In this document: positions 11,632 to 24,200 of the stretch, piece after piece | Numbering within the stretch: position 1 is the stretch's first letter | Layout: each line of letters opens with the position of its first letter | Source: Phlebiopsis flavidoalba | Taxonomy: Eukaryota > Basidiomycota > Agaricomycetes > Polyporales > Phanerochaetaceae | Length of the DNA stretch: 64,000 nucleotides | Direction: 5' to 3' | NCBI GenBank assembly: GCA_035772785.1 | Contig: JAOCPU010000029.1 | Coordinates: 248,001 to 312,000 of the forward strand | Program-made: the position numbers and the translations under genes | The notes under the pieces: model-generated | Databases searched by the model: none | The model's input: only the letters and a program-made list of their open reading frames with translations | What the model was told of the DNA's origin: nothing

Positions 11632-13547
11632 TTAACAGTATACCACCATGTCCACCTGCCCTAGATTCATGCTCTGCGGTGTGCTCTCATTGGTATCGGA
11701 CAAGGTCAACACGGCGACTTTTGAAAGTACCAGAGCTCCCCCTCTTCCAGAACCGACACGACGTGAGCCCTTCTTCCGCCCCACAATCCAGTATCTGAAA
11801 TTAGCGACGCCGACCATGACGAACTCGCCTTTGCAATTCTGGATTGGGCAGCCAAAGGTCGCGACTTGAAAAACGTGCTCTTTCTTCCCCGAGTGAACCG
11901 TCACGGTACCATGAGACGATGATTCTGGGGTAGCGGCGCGGAGGGTCCATGCATCAAGAACAGTATCATCCAGGGCGTCGTTCTCTTCTTCGCTATCAGA
12001 TCCTGTAGCTGACGGAGGACGAGACTTCGCTGGTGACCTGGAGCTGGTTTGGCGTTGCTACGTATGGCGCATGATTTGCACGACGTAAGCGTAGTGATAA
12101 TAGGCATCAGAGCTGTCTTGGTACCCCCGGCGTTGGGCATGTACTCGAGCAATTCATCCTCCATCTGCTCCGAGTCCAAAAGGGCGGGGAAGAGCTTTTT
12201 GTGGGGCCGTCGAAGATTCGAAAGTCGTGCTTCATGAGTTGTTTCCAGGAAGGCCTCCATGCGTATAGTCCCTCCGAATCTCCCGCGCCACCCCAGCGAA
12301 TCAGCAACGTGAGTCTTTGGAGAGGCGTCATGGTTTCGATGAGGGCCTCCCATGCGCCCTCGACATCAAGATCCGCGTTATAGATGGGAAGAGACTCGCA
12401 TCTGAGCAGGTATGCGAGCGCTGCGACAGAATCGACGGGATTGGAATACTCGCGAGCACAGTTTGCGGCCAGGACCTGGAACATGTCAGGTTCATTCCTG
12501 TGCTCAGTTATATCCAGGAGCTCCAGCAGCTTGTTGTGAGAAATCCATCGACGGCCCTTCTAAGGCAGCGCCGTGGAGGCTGGCATCTGTGAGACCGCCA
12601 GGCAACCAGTTTTGAACGGCTTCCTGCAACGTCCAGACACGCCTAAACCAATGAAACTTAGACGTAAGTCCCCCTTCCGGTCTCATGGTAAAGGCGTCAC
12701 CAAGACCGTTGAAATATACAACGGTCGTTCGTGGTGGCTGATAAACGTAGCCGATCGTGGGACGTCGACTCTCCATTCCTTCTTTGCGCCGATATTCCTG
12801 TCCCGTTTTCGTTTGATCGTACTGCCGCAGACAAAGCACGTCAAGGAAGACGTACTCTGCACCGAGATTTAGCAGCTCAATGCGCAGGTTATGGGCTTCC
12901 GTGTCCTTTGTGCAAGGGCACATACCAGGCTTCGCCGTTAATTCGCGTGCGATACCTGGTACGCAGCTTCTCCTCTTTCCAGCTATGTGAGACGGACCAT
13001 ACGTTGTCTGGTATGGTGGAGGCAGCGAAGAGACAGGCAGTACGTAGAAGGGAAGGACTCGGTTGCTGAAGAGATCCCAGACGCGACGGCGGAGGAACAT
13101 TGGGGTTCACAATTGCATCGCCGTCGACGGCATTGCGGCGGAGCCATGGCGGAGCATGGCGTCTTCCTCCTTCCGTTTCTGCATGAGTGCGGTTATTCTG
13201 GTCAAAGTTGCCGCGGAACCACCAGGGGCGCAAGTAGCCGTATATCTGCCGCAAAATCGCAGGACTCGTCCTAGGTAGCCTTGCAAACACGCCCAGAGTC
13301 TCCGGGTCTGCTGGGAGTTATAATCTGTGCCCAGGACTATGTTCAGCTCCTTGAGAAGAAGCTTGTACCGTCGTGTACCTCCTCTTGTTAGCCATGGTCG
13401 TGGGGGAGTGATTGGTTGAGCTGGCTGATGTGAAGACGATTGGAGAGGTGCCTTCAGACTGCTCGTCATCGCCTGCAAGCCTTGTAGACATGGAACCCCT
13501 TGTACGTACCGTGCACCTTCGTAGCTCCCACGTAGTTGAATCAGCAC
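11632..13547 (-). CDS. HET-domain protein, copy C (frameshifted)
   Basis: Third member of the local HET family, on the opposite strand and clearly diverged. Reading the minus strand: an N-terminal region with LLLKELNIVLGTDY (about 13360), IYGYLRPWW (about 13240), the HET motifs VWSVSHSW (about 12990), AEYVFLDVLCLRQ (about 12850), RPTIGYVYQPP, VVYFNGLGDAF and FRRVWTLQEAV (about 12640). Then NPVDSVAALAYLLRCES and PIYNADLDVEGAW (about 12440-12360) follow, and a C-terminal segment ending GQVDMVVYC before the stop at 11632. Frame changes occur near 13230, 12990, 12880, 12520 and 12180. The start is uncertain: ATG at 13547 or 13475 are both possible. Conservation of the same motif order shows descent from one ancestor with copies A and B. 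Confidence 0.85.
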
Positions 13548-15606
13548 TTGTTGCCTTGATCCCTACGCTTGGTGCCAGGATCTCGACGGCCCCTTGGCAA
13601 AGATCCTCCCGGTGGGCTCTCGTAGTCGTCTTCGAATTATCGATGCGCTACGCTTGCGCAAACATGATCGCGAGAAATGCCGTCACATTCTGGCAGCCCT
13701 ACAATTCGAATGAGAGGCAAATCTTATGGTCGAACGGGGTTACGGAAACGGCAACACGCTACCGGTGCCGTAAACTCTCGCTGTCTGGCGTAGAGGGTAG
13801 GGGTGCTCGCGCTCTGTCCTGTCGAACTGAACACGCTGGCTCTTGGCGATTTTCACAGCCGGAGGACAAATGACCCTGGCCGAGGCGTATTGTTGCCCAG
13901 TCTTGGGCTGTGCGCGACTTTTTGCGTAGCTCATTTTCCGCTCAGGCTATCTCGACGTTAGGCAGCTGGAAATCGGCGGCAGCAGCAACGAAGGACGGAC
14001 TTTTGGCTTTTGTGTGCCTTAGCGCGGTCGTTGCCTGGCCGTCCAAGTGAGCATACGGGGCTTATCGGAATGCCCGAAATCGCTTACCTTGCCCAGCATC
14101 CGGTTTCCGTTTCGTTACTGTTGATCTGAATAATGGGCACAGGAGGCGCTGCCTAGACAAACCATGTGAATTACATTTCCCTACTTCTAGCAATGAGGTG
14201 AGTACCAACCCTTACGGATTGCGAACTAGCGCCATTTCCGGTCCAGAATGCTCTTTGTCCTTGTCTGTTTTGCAGTTTTTATCACCAGACGGCCTTTTTT
14301 TTCAGATATTTTCGCAGAGGGCTCCGGAGCCTTATTCTGACTTAGGTTTTGATGCCAAAGGACTAGTAAAGTACAGCTTAGCTCCGAGCTTTGCATTGTC
14401 TGCTACGTCTTTCGCTTTCTGAAAAATCAGCGCTATTCTTTGCAGAGGTCACCCTGGATGTCCATAGTGAGATCATATTGAGCTCGTTGGCGAAACATCA
14501 AAATGGGATCGAATAGCGCTCACTTTTTTGCTCGATGTTTCAGTTTTGTTCTTCCTAGATTCACTGTTCCCGTTTGCTTTGGCTTTGTTTGTCTGGGGCT
14601 TTTATTGTATCGTGGACGCCAGGCTTTCCTGGTTCGGCGTGGAGCACCGCTAGCCTATCCCGAAGGTAAATGAGCAATCCGTTTTGGGAATTACATTAAG
14701 TACATGACTTGCCTTGAGAGATTTTTCGGTGTCGTTTTTCCGCGTTTTTTTTTCTGACTTATTGTCTGTCTTCTGGAAGCCGACACGATCAGCAATACGT
14801 CGGCCTGTCTTCATCATCCAGCTGAACCGCACATCATTCAGGCCTCTCGAGGGCTTATCGCTGTCCTTCTTGTCTTCTTTGGCTTACGCCTGAAGGCGAT
14901 CATGAAGAACCGTAGTAAAAGTCGTCGAGAGCCATTGAACACGACTTCGCGGACAAAGAAGAATGGCCGACCGGGATGTACGCTGATTCCGAACGATGTG
15001 ATGGTGGGAGGCAAGTCAAGGAGAGAATCCTAGTACTTAATGCATACAGCCTCTCGTACCCTTTAAAAACGCTGGATACACAGCGTCAAGACATTACCGC
15101 GTGATCGGGGATCACTGCAACTCGGGAATAGGCGACAGGCGGTGGATTATCGACCCTTCCCTCTAGCGAAAGCTGGACGTTAGTGCAAGCTGTGCATTCG
15201 TGCGGTCAGGCCAAGTTGTACATGGCCGTGGTGGCGCGAGGCAAGACGAGGAAGTGCCGCGAAGAGCACATCGCTTGGCGCGTTATTGCTGTGGCGTCCG
15301 TGGCGCCGGCAGCTGCCCGGAGGGCCCCCGGTTCTTGTCGAGTGTGCACATTCCAACCGGAATTCAGAGTGTCTATTAGTCCTAAGTGGAAAAACGTCAA
15401 TGTCGACAGATTCAGTCGCAAGACCTCGATTGATGTCCTTTCATGGTCAAAAAATGACGCATATATGAAAATGGTCCTTTTCGGTACAACAAGCACCGTT
15501 TAATACAACCTAGTCAGAACACCCTCTCGAGGCGTAAGTCAACAAAACAAGAACAGAAGCAATAAATCTACACACTCATGACACTAACAAACACGTAAAC
15601 ACCCGA
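13548..15606. other. Long stretch without recognised gene
   Basis: About 2 kb with only short frames. The middle (14180-14780) is T-rich on the plus strand with several short homopolymers. I saw no transposase, reverse transcriptase, terminal repeat or RNA gene. Its first part may hold the promoter of HET copy C. Confidence 0.5.
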
Positions 15607-17408
15607 TCACCACCTCCCCAACAGCCTGCCTCCTCGCCCAGACCAGCCCGCCTCCACTAAACTAGGGTGCAACATGCGCAGCGTCCAGACGCCAATGTCC
15701 CACAAAATGCGCCCGCGCAAAGCGCCGGCGCTGGAGCGTGTGCGCTCCTTGCGCGCTGCAGCAGCTCGTCGTGGTACGACTCGCTGCGGTTCAGCGAGGG
15801 GTTGGCTCGGCGCCGCGGGCGTCGTGGGCATCACGATCGAGAGCGGGCGGCGGAAGTTGTGGAGGATGATGTGGATGAGTGCTTAGGGGACGGCTCATCA
15901 GTATGGGACGAGAGAGGGGAAAGGGGAAGGGCCTTACCGGGAACGGTGAATGTGCTGAGGAAGGCGAGCACGAGGGCGGCGTTGCACATTGCTCGGTATA
16001 CGCGTCGTCGTGGAGGTAGGACAGGAGGTACGCGGAGACAAAGAGGGTGATCTTTGAGAGTGGGAGGCTTGTGCGGAGGCGGCGGATGGCCAGTGGGGTG
16101 GGCAGAGTGGGCGACATGGCGAAGATGGAGGGGATGCCGAGGAGCAGCGTGCCCAGGGACAGGAACGCCATAGCGTCTACCAGTGTCTTGGGGTAGTTTC
16201 CTGGGTGCTCTGGAGGACGAACTACATTGTTCGGGTCATGTTTCTCATGTGAGGGATGTGTGTACTCACTGGGGAAGCACTGGAGTTGAAGAGGATGGGC
16301 GGGATGATCAAACCGGTCGCGACGACGATAGACAATAAGGATAAAATCTTGAACGTCTGTGATCGCTTAGGTTTGGGCAGGGCCGGGCTGGTAGGGTGCC
16401 ACGCAAGGAGGCATAGAGGGGGGATAGTGTGAACAGTCGAGTAGGTAAACGCAATGATGCCTTGTCACATAGTTCAATACGCGATCGAGGATCGAGGTGA
16501 AATACGAGTATGACGTACTGAGTCCCTGCCAGAGGGCCGGCGGATGCGGTTCCTGGGGCGAAAAGAACATGCCTTTCGCATGGGCATACACGTGCAGGTG
16601 ACCCAGGCTACATATGTTGCTACAGACAGCCAGGTGGGGTATTGTACAAGGTTCGAGGCGAGGGGAGAGGCGCAAAGCACAGCGGGGGACACGAGCAGCG
16701 CCAGAACGGTGGTCGCAACAAAGCGTTGTGGGACGAAGAGCCGTTCGGGCAGGTAGCGCACCAGCACGTCGGCGCATGCTGTTGCACGACATATCACCGT
16801 GAGTGAATGGGGTGGAGCAGATGCAGGGCGTACGCACATCTCATATACTACGGGCCACGAGCAGCACACGCAGAAGGGCAATCGAGAGAAGCGCACGGCC
16901 ATGGCGGATGGTGTACCGTCGCTGGTCCTTCCCTCGTCCCCGCGCAAACGTCTCCAGGACAATCTCCTCGATGTCCATGGGCTGCCGCCGCACGTACCGC
17001 GAGAGCATGTACCATATCTGCCGCGAGAATGCACAGAGGATGGCGAAGAAGAATACACCGGGGAGGGCGATCGTTTCAGGGGTAACCGGGCTACGTCGAA
17101 GGTTGATAGCAGCGCGCCGAGCTTGAGGAGGGGAGAGAGAAGATATAGGAACACAGTGATAGAAGAGAGAGGTACGATTGAGGGGTTTCCTTGGTTAAAT
17201 GAGTCCTCTTCGTCCCTCTCTTCGTCTGAGTCGCTGGAAAACCCATAGTTTGCGGGGTCCGTGCCGTCGGTGTGCTCATGGTCGCTGACAAGGATGAGTG
17301 CTGCTTCCGAGTCAAACTCGTGTGAGGGCGAGCGTTGGGCCGTCCTCGAAAGAGTCTGAGCTCGAGGAAGAGCGGATGATATTCGGGTGGCTCGAAGGAG
17401 GTCGACAT
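15607..17408 (-). CDS. Multi-pass membrane protein, probable amino-acid transporter-like
   Basis: Minus-strand gene in several exons. From the start at 17408 (MSTSFEPPEYHPL) there is an acidic, Ser-rich N-terminus (DSDEERDEEDSFNQG), then hydrophobic segments: SSITVFLYLLSPLLKLGALL (about 17150), GVFFFAILCAFSRQIW (about 17050), RFVATTVLALLVSPAVL (about 16700), a block near 16460-16280 with IIAFTYSTVH and LSIVVATGLIIPP, and AMAFLSLGTLLLGIPSIF (about 16170-16110). A cytosolic Lys/Arg-rich tail holds a GILWDIGVWT-like segment and ends LLGRW. Six or more membrane spans are visible. The pattern recalls the Aa_trans (amino acid permease) superfamily proteins of mushrooms, but I cannot prove the family from motifs. 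Frame changes occur near 17330, 17110, 16650 and 15780. Confidence 0.55.
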
Positions 17409-20400
17409 GGCGGGGGAAGGAATGCAGCAATGACTACAGGGTGTGAAGGAGAGACAGTGCTGAGCTGCAATAGCTCAGGCGGGTGAGGACCTGTGTGGGA
17501 GACCGCCTGCGGAAGTAGGAGGAGACAAGTTCGTAGACCATTCCAGGTCCGAGTGAGGTAAGGCTTCAAATAAACCGTCCCCAGGAACCAAAGCCCCAGC
17601 CATTTGGTAAGCGCCTTGGACTCTGCCTCTGCCGTTCATCTCCTCCGCAGCTCCCTTACTGCTCTCGCCTGTTCCCACCCATCGACCATAGCTTCGGAAC
17701 CGACAACTATTCTGTTATGTGCGAGACATTGCTGCGTTCAACTCAGGATTTCTGCTCTCAGCAAGACCTGCCAACCCGAGGATGCGGACCCACGGACGTC
17801 TAGCCCGACACACGCAAACTCGGGCACCAACATAGAACGAACCTTGCTATAAAATGCGGCAGATCTCGTTCTGTCCCCGCATTCCGTCGGACGTACCGCT
17901 TGGGCTCACAGGCCCTCAAATACATATCCCAACCGAGACGACCGAGGGCAACACCAACTTCGACCGAGGCTGCATACTAGCAAATTATCTGCCTTGAGCC
18001 GGTGGGCAATGCGTCGAAATCATACGTTTGCATATTTTGTGATGACGACAGCGTCGATCCCTCGCCCGCAAATCTGTGGAGACGAGGTGCGCCAAGTCGG
18101 GCAGTCTCCGCATTGTCTTGTAACTTACCTCACCACTCGCAGACCGAGCTCAGGCTGCTCGGCCGTAGTGACATGCACGACGAGGCTATGCAAGTATTCG
18201 ATTTCGCCTTCTCATACTGTTTTGTGGTCGCCGACCATCCGCTCAAGCTCCTCTGGCGAGCTCTCAAATCCCCTTCCCCTCTTTTTATTTTTTGCCTGCG
18301 CGATCCTGGACGTAACCTTGGCGTGAATTGGGGGACAAGGCTGTCCAGCTCTTCTCTCTTGGCCGACACCTCACTTGCTTTCTCTCAGGCTCTATTTTTG
18401 CGACGATATCTTCTGCTGCTGCGCACCGGTCAGTGGCGGCAGGTGATGCGAAGTGAAGCTTCCTCGCGTCGCGAAGTACATTATGCGGCCGACCTGGCGC
18501 AAGGCTCTGCGGCAGGCCGGCCATGCTGTCAATATTTATTCAATTTCTTCTACAGAATATTCTGAGGTCCTTTCGACGGCCAGAACACCCACTCGCAAAT
18601 GTGGATGCTGTAAACGACAGGCCTTCGAAACGACATTGTCAGTCAATCAATTGTATCTGACACCTTAGACTAGGGCCCGGGGGTGTGCGTTTTTGCGTGG
18701 CGACTACTTTAACGAAGTGGAGACTATCCGCATCTGTTCCGTCTCTCGCGGTGGTATAGCTATCTGAGACCCGACCTTCAGTACGAACCACGTACGGGAC
18801 ACGAACCGACAAGAGCAACCGCCAACCATCGTCTGGTTTATATTGGCATACACTCGCTCATCTACTCAACGAGACTCAGCATCGCAAGGAGGTAGGATGT
18901 CGACGAACCCAGCTTTCACATTATTTATATGACTGGAGTTCTTACATGCGAAAATCATTGTGAAGTGTTTATGGCAATTTTATTCCAGGCCACATTTTGC
19001 CTCCGTAGTGCATATGTTTTATTGTCTTCCCCAGTCTGGAGCCCCAACGAGATCGCCCCCAGCCACCCGCCTCCACTCGCTATCGTGCTGTGTTTTTAAT
19101 TTACACAGAGATATCCTCCCCCGTCCCGCCCACCGCCAGGGAAGCCATGCACATGGATACCATGAGGCTCGAATACCCTTTAAAGTTGCGAGGGCACCAG
19201 GGGCGCCGCGTTTCACAGCAGCCAGTGTGATTCGGCCGAACCCGCTGTGACAGGCCGCTATAAGGTTCAGTACAAACTCTAGATGCTAACAGCGCCATGT
19301 TGAGATGTGGAACAAGGGAGATGAAGACGGTGATTTATGCGCTTGCAATTCCTGACGGGCGCGCGTCCCTGCGTGTTCGACGTGGTGTGGCGTTGGTGGC
19401 GGTTGGACCATGGCGACGCCGCGAGCTCTCTGCTTATTTGCGCCTTGGTGGGCGGGCGATGTCATTATGAGATCACAGGCCAGAGAGGATGTACGTCGTC
19501 ATTCTAGCGGGCGCGAGTTCGTATACGCCCAGCCCATAGTCGTCGCGTCGTGACGTACGTCGGGCAGCGCGCAACGGTGGAGAGCAATTTTGCGACCCGC
19601 CAAGCGCGTCGCGACCGTGTCTCAAAATCATGTGTGTGGGCGACCGGTTATTGCTGCGACGCGTGGATGTCGTAAGTGCGTAATCCGGCGTGATAGGGAC
19701 ACTACTGTCCTCATTGGACGCGGGGGGACGCCATTGGGCGGGGCGGCGGCCAATCCGCTCGTCCTTGCCCCACGGGCCTTCCCACCGCTGTCCGTTCTGG
19801 CACCGGGAGGAGGACGAATTGCGGGTTGCGGTCAGTCAAATGACCGATCCTCTAAAATTTCCTGCAGATCCGCCCAGGGTGAGCGTCGTGCTGCGTCGCG
19901 ACGACCGAGCTAGGGACTTATCCTTGCAACAATTTCCTTCGTGCTTGGACGAGTTGTCGCTTGGCGCCATCCGGCTTTCCTGAGTCACTTGCGACATGAC
20001 GTGGGCGGCCTCTCTGGCACATCGATTAGCAGCGTGGCCCATGGTTGGCTGCACGCGAGTAGATCGTGGGACGAGGTCTAGATCGCCGGACGCAAAAACG
20101 CTGCCAATCGCAGGAAGAATCTGCCGCCGAACGATTTTCCTCTGCAGGGGGTGCGGAATTTGGGCGGGGGTGACGAGCTACAAAGGGCTCGGTCGTTGTC
20201 GGTGGTATAGATTTTTTCGCACTGATGAACCTGAGCTTGAATCGATGAACTTCGCGGTCAGAGACGCGATGGATGGCAGACGGTGGCATTGCGCAGTTGC
20301 GACTACTGTGGGGTTGTAAGGATGCCCGTTGCGCTGTTGCAGGCCAAGGGATGTGCGTATAAGAGCAAGGAGAAAGAGAGTAGCCGGGCACACGACCCTG

Positions 20401-21294
20401 CGACGTTTAATTAACGGTGGGGATAATAACCTCCGATAACCTAGCTGATAAGGGGTTTACGTACAGAAGCCGCACGGGCGCGCGCTCATTGGGCGCCTGT
20501 CTCTAAAGACTGGACGCCGCTGGCTGGAACCGCACAACGCAACATACCCCGAACTTTGAACCCAGATTCGTAATTCTTTCCTGCACGGCGTGGCTCTCCT
20601 CAGTCCTGTTCTTATGCCCCTGTACGCCGCCCCAACGCCCTTTCTCTTTTCCAACCACCATCTCACCCCCCCGGGTCCACTCCGACGCACCGACGCTTTG
20701 TGCCTGCCGCCGCTCCGACTGACCCTGCGCCCACTCGCTCGCCACCTCAGACACGTCCTCGGCTCGTCCGTGCTCGTGCATGCCCAGTCTGCAGGCGACG
20801 AAATAACCTGTTTTGGGGCGTCCGGACCACACACCGCGGAGAGCAGGTGGAGGGGAAAGGAGCCTATTGTAAGCGCCATTTCGAGTTCTACGTCGCTCGT
20901 CGGTCCCTGCAGGACCTTCTTTTCTCGCCTCCCGCGCACAGGAGGACTACCACGGTCTTGCCATCCACGAGCGCATGGCAGAAGCTCGTCGGATGCTGTG
21001 ATTGCGCCCCTTCTCGCTCTATCTGCGCGCGCATCACTGGGAGTATGGCTCCTTCATGACCGCTGGTCCGACGTCTGCCCCGTTCTTGCTGCCCCCCAAT
21101 CAGCAATCCTTTAAACCCGTATGTTTGCAATCTCTGAACATGTCTCCTTCTAGGTACCACCCCCCTGGCACGCTCGTGAGACATCACGCTGCGCCCTCTC
21201 TCCCACACTGTCACTACTTTCATCTCCAACTCTCCACTCAGACCTGGACCCCTCCAGAGAGCCTTGCGAGCCCCGCCCACACATTTCAACCACC
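17409..21294. other. Nearly 4 kb without a recognised gene
   Basis: No conserved protein was recognised. A minus-strand patch at about 18530-18130 gives coiled-coil-like peptides (ESSPEELERMVGDHK, VSAKREELDSLVPQ) in shifting frames and might be a small broken gene. The rest (18660-20500) has short frames only. The last part (20590-21290) is C/T-rich, as expected for promoter and 5' UTR of the following gene. Confidence 0.4.
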
Positions 21295-24200
21295 ATGCCC
21301 AAGAAACGTCGTTCTTTGCAGAGCATCCTAGTCCCGCCGTTCTTTTACCCTGCTCTCTCATCCGATGCAAGTGCGTCACCGCCACCACCCAGTTCCCAGG
21401 CATCGGTCCCTCATTCCGCCCGCTGCATCGACCTCGCAGTTTGTGTTGCCGCCCGCCATCCCCCCAATAGTACCCAGCCCAGCGTTGCCATCCTCCAGCT
21501 CGGTGCTCAGGAACTCACCGCCATCTGACCTTCTCCGATGATGATCCGTTCGCGAACCTCTCGCCCGCCCCGTCGATCTCCTGCCGCTCTCTTGTCACCG
21601 AGGGGGCGAGGATGTGTCGCACGACCGCCCTCCAACGCGTTTGGCAACTCTGGACATCGACAGTGCAGTTCTTGTCCCCCGACCGTGTTAACCCTCTGAC
21701 GCTTCTCCTCGCCCTTGTCCCAGAGTTTCGACGTGTCACCCTGAAGAGGAGGACGACGGCGATCGCGTCCTGACTTGGCAGCCTTTACCACCGCCCGGTC
21801 GCCAATCACTCCTCCGTCGACCCCACTCCAGCGGAGACCTGCAACATTACGACGTCCAAAGTCGTCTGGGAATGGACAGGCGCGTCCCGCATATTACGCG
21901 TCCCGCGTTCTCGTCGCGTCCATCCTTGCCCTCATTAAATACGCTGGCAGAGTTAAATGTCGTCATCCCTAGGGTAAGGCTATTTGACATGACTGGTATG
22001 CTGTGGTCTTGACGTGCCTGCTTCGTAGGTCAAACGTGGTCGCGTGGGAGCAACCCTCCCAGCGGAGCCGTGGAGTATCACAGACTCCTCCGTATTCGAG
22101 CAGCCTCTACTCTCCACGGCCCAGCCTATCCAGAAGGCCTTCACTGAGCACAATCCGAGACTCTCGGATTTTTATGGACTCGGACGCGTCATTACCACCC
22201 TTTGAGGATGACGGTGAAGCTCAGGATTCCGGCGACTCAGACAGTTCTTCCACGACCTCCGTACCTGACAGATCCGCCCACACCTCGTGCTTCCGACTCT
22301 ACTTTCGGACCACGCAGTACGAGTCCCATTGATTCTTATTTGTCCACCTATATTACCCCCTGGATACTTCGATACCCATGCGTCGTCTAGTACCGAAGAT
22401 ACCTGTAGCTCTCCCGAGCCTTCGTTTCCTCCCACTCGCGCAGCTCTCCGGGAACTCGCCACCGTTTCTCAACCGGGGCTATTCAGCCCTCTTCTCGCAT
22501 CAAAACGCGAGATACTGTATTCGACGATCTGTCCTCCACGCTCGAGTACGACTACTCCCATGCGATCACGCGGCTCGAGCCGCCGCCGCCGCGCCCGCGA
22601 GCCCGCGCTCGGCTTCGAAGACGACGGATGCGACTTCGAACCGGGCACTTCGGCGCAGACGATCCGTCGCCTGGCCCACGCGCCCTCGACATCAAACCTT
22701 CCGTTCCTCCTCGAGCGAGAGCCGCGCCGACGATGCTTTCTCACCCATGGCTCCTTACCCGCTCTCACCTACCACGTTGTCGTCTGTCGACGGCCAGTCG
22801 AGCGGCACGTCCTCGACCTCGAGCGACTTTGACGACGCGGGCGACTTCCTGACCACGTACAGCGACTCGAGCGACGAGGACTTTCGCACCGCGCCGCTCT
22901 CGCGCGCGAGCTCCGTGGAGCCGCTGCTCCTTGACGACACGCCTAGCCTGCCGCACGACGACGACGCACACGAGGCGAGCGAGAGCTCAGCGCACAACCA
23001 CATTGGCTGGACATCGCCCGCGCGGCTCTCGCGGCTGAGCCTCCTCAGCCAATCGGACGTCGGCTCGAGCCGATATGTCTCCGCGCAGGAGCACGTACGA
23101 CTCGGCGGACGACGGGGCGGCGCAGCCCGCGGCCAGGGCGGCAGGGCGAGGGCGAGAGAGCAGCAGGCAGAGCGGCCGCTCTGGCTACGCGGGGTACTCG
23201 GGCTACGGTGGCGCGGCCCCGAGCGGCAGGGGGCCGGGGGCGGATCCGGGGGCGGGCCGGCGCGATCGGGACGGGCGACGACGACAAGTATAGACGGCCC
23301 GTGCCGCGGCAGAGCGCCCGGCGTTACAGCGACTCGGACACGTCGGAGGACGAGGAGAGCGAGGACGAGGACGAGACGCCGCGGCGGGCGAAGGCGCGCC
23401 AGCCGCCGCTGGCGGACTCGTCGAGTGCGGACGATGATGTGCCGCTTGCGCAGCAGATTCCGACGGCGTTGAGGGCGCAGCGCACGATTCGGAGGCAGGT
23501 GCGGGATGAGGCTGTTGAGCGACGGAGGGCAAAGAGTTTGAGGAGGCCTCAGACCTCGGAGCGTTCGCGTCCGTCGTTGTCGCCTCAGCCGCCTTTGCAA
23601 GAGCTCCCTGCGCCGCCACCACCTGCACAAGCCTCGAGAACCCCTTCGGTAGTCAGAACCTCTGGCCTGCCTGAGAACCCAAAGCCAGTCGGCCCGTCCG
23701 CGCACGAAGACGCTACCCAGTCAAATTGGAAGCCCGTTCTCTATGGGTGAACTGACCAAGAAACTACTTGGAGTCCAAGCCCCTGCGCCTCCTCTTCCTG
23801 CCACTCAGCCCCGAGTCTCCCAGGATCCGCCAACCTTGTCACCCCAAACTCCCATCAAGCCGCATCCCTAGCCAAATCGAGCAACAAGCAGCGCTAACGC
23901 GGCCGCCCGCGCAGGAAAGCAACACGCTGCAACGCCTGCGCTCGATGCGCTCCTTCCACCGTCCCGCGCACAACCGGGGGCGACGAACTGCCGCCGCCGC
24001 CCGTCCCATCAGGTGGTGCGCAATTAGGCCGCAGCGCGACGAGCGCCAGCAGGCGCCACCACCACCACCCCGAGTCCCAGCCGCCGCCGGCCCTGGCGCC
24101 CAGCAGCAGCAGCATTGTCGACGTCCAGGGACGGCGGACGCTCGAGCCTCGAAACGCGCGCGGTTCGACGCGCTCGCAGAGCCGTCGGCCGAGCGTCGAC

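Noticed and set aside
13548..15606. Possible transposon between HET copy C and the transporter
   Set aside because: No transposase, integrase or terminal repeats were visible.
16474..17430. 318-codon minus-strand frame taken as one protein
   Set aside because: It joins true exon pieces with intron and out-of-frame sequence; the gene is better described by separate exons.
18130..18530. Minus-strand coiled-coil peptides, considered a kinetochore Nuf2 fragment
   Set aside because: Only short heptad-like pieces; the diagnostic Nuf2 motif could not be seen.
22755..23705. 316-codon open frame on the minus strand
   Set aside because: Arg-rich antisense of the GC-rich disordered region of the RA-PH gene; no domain and no start context.
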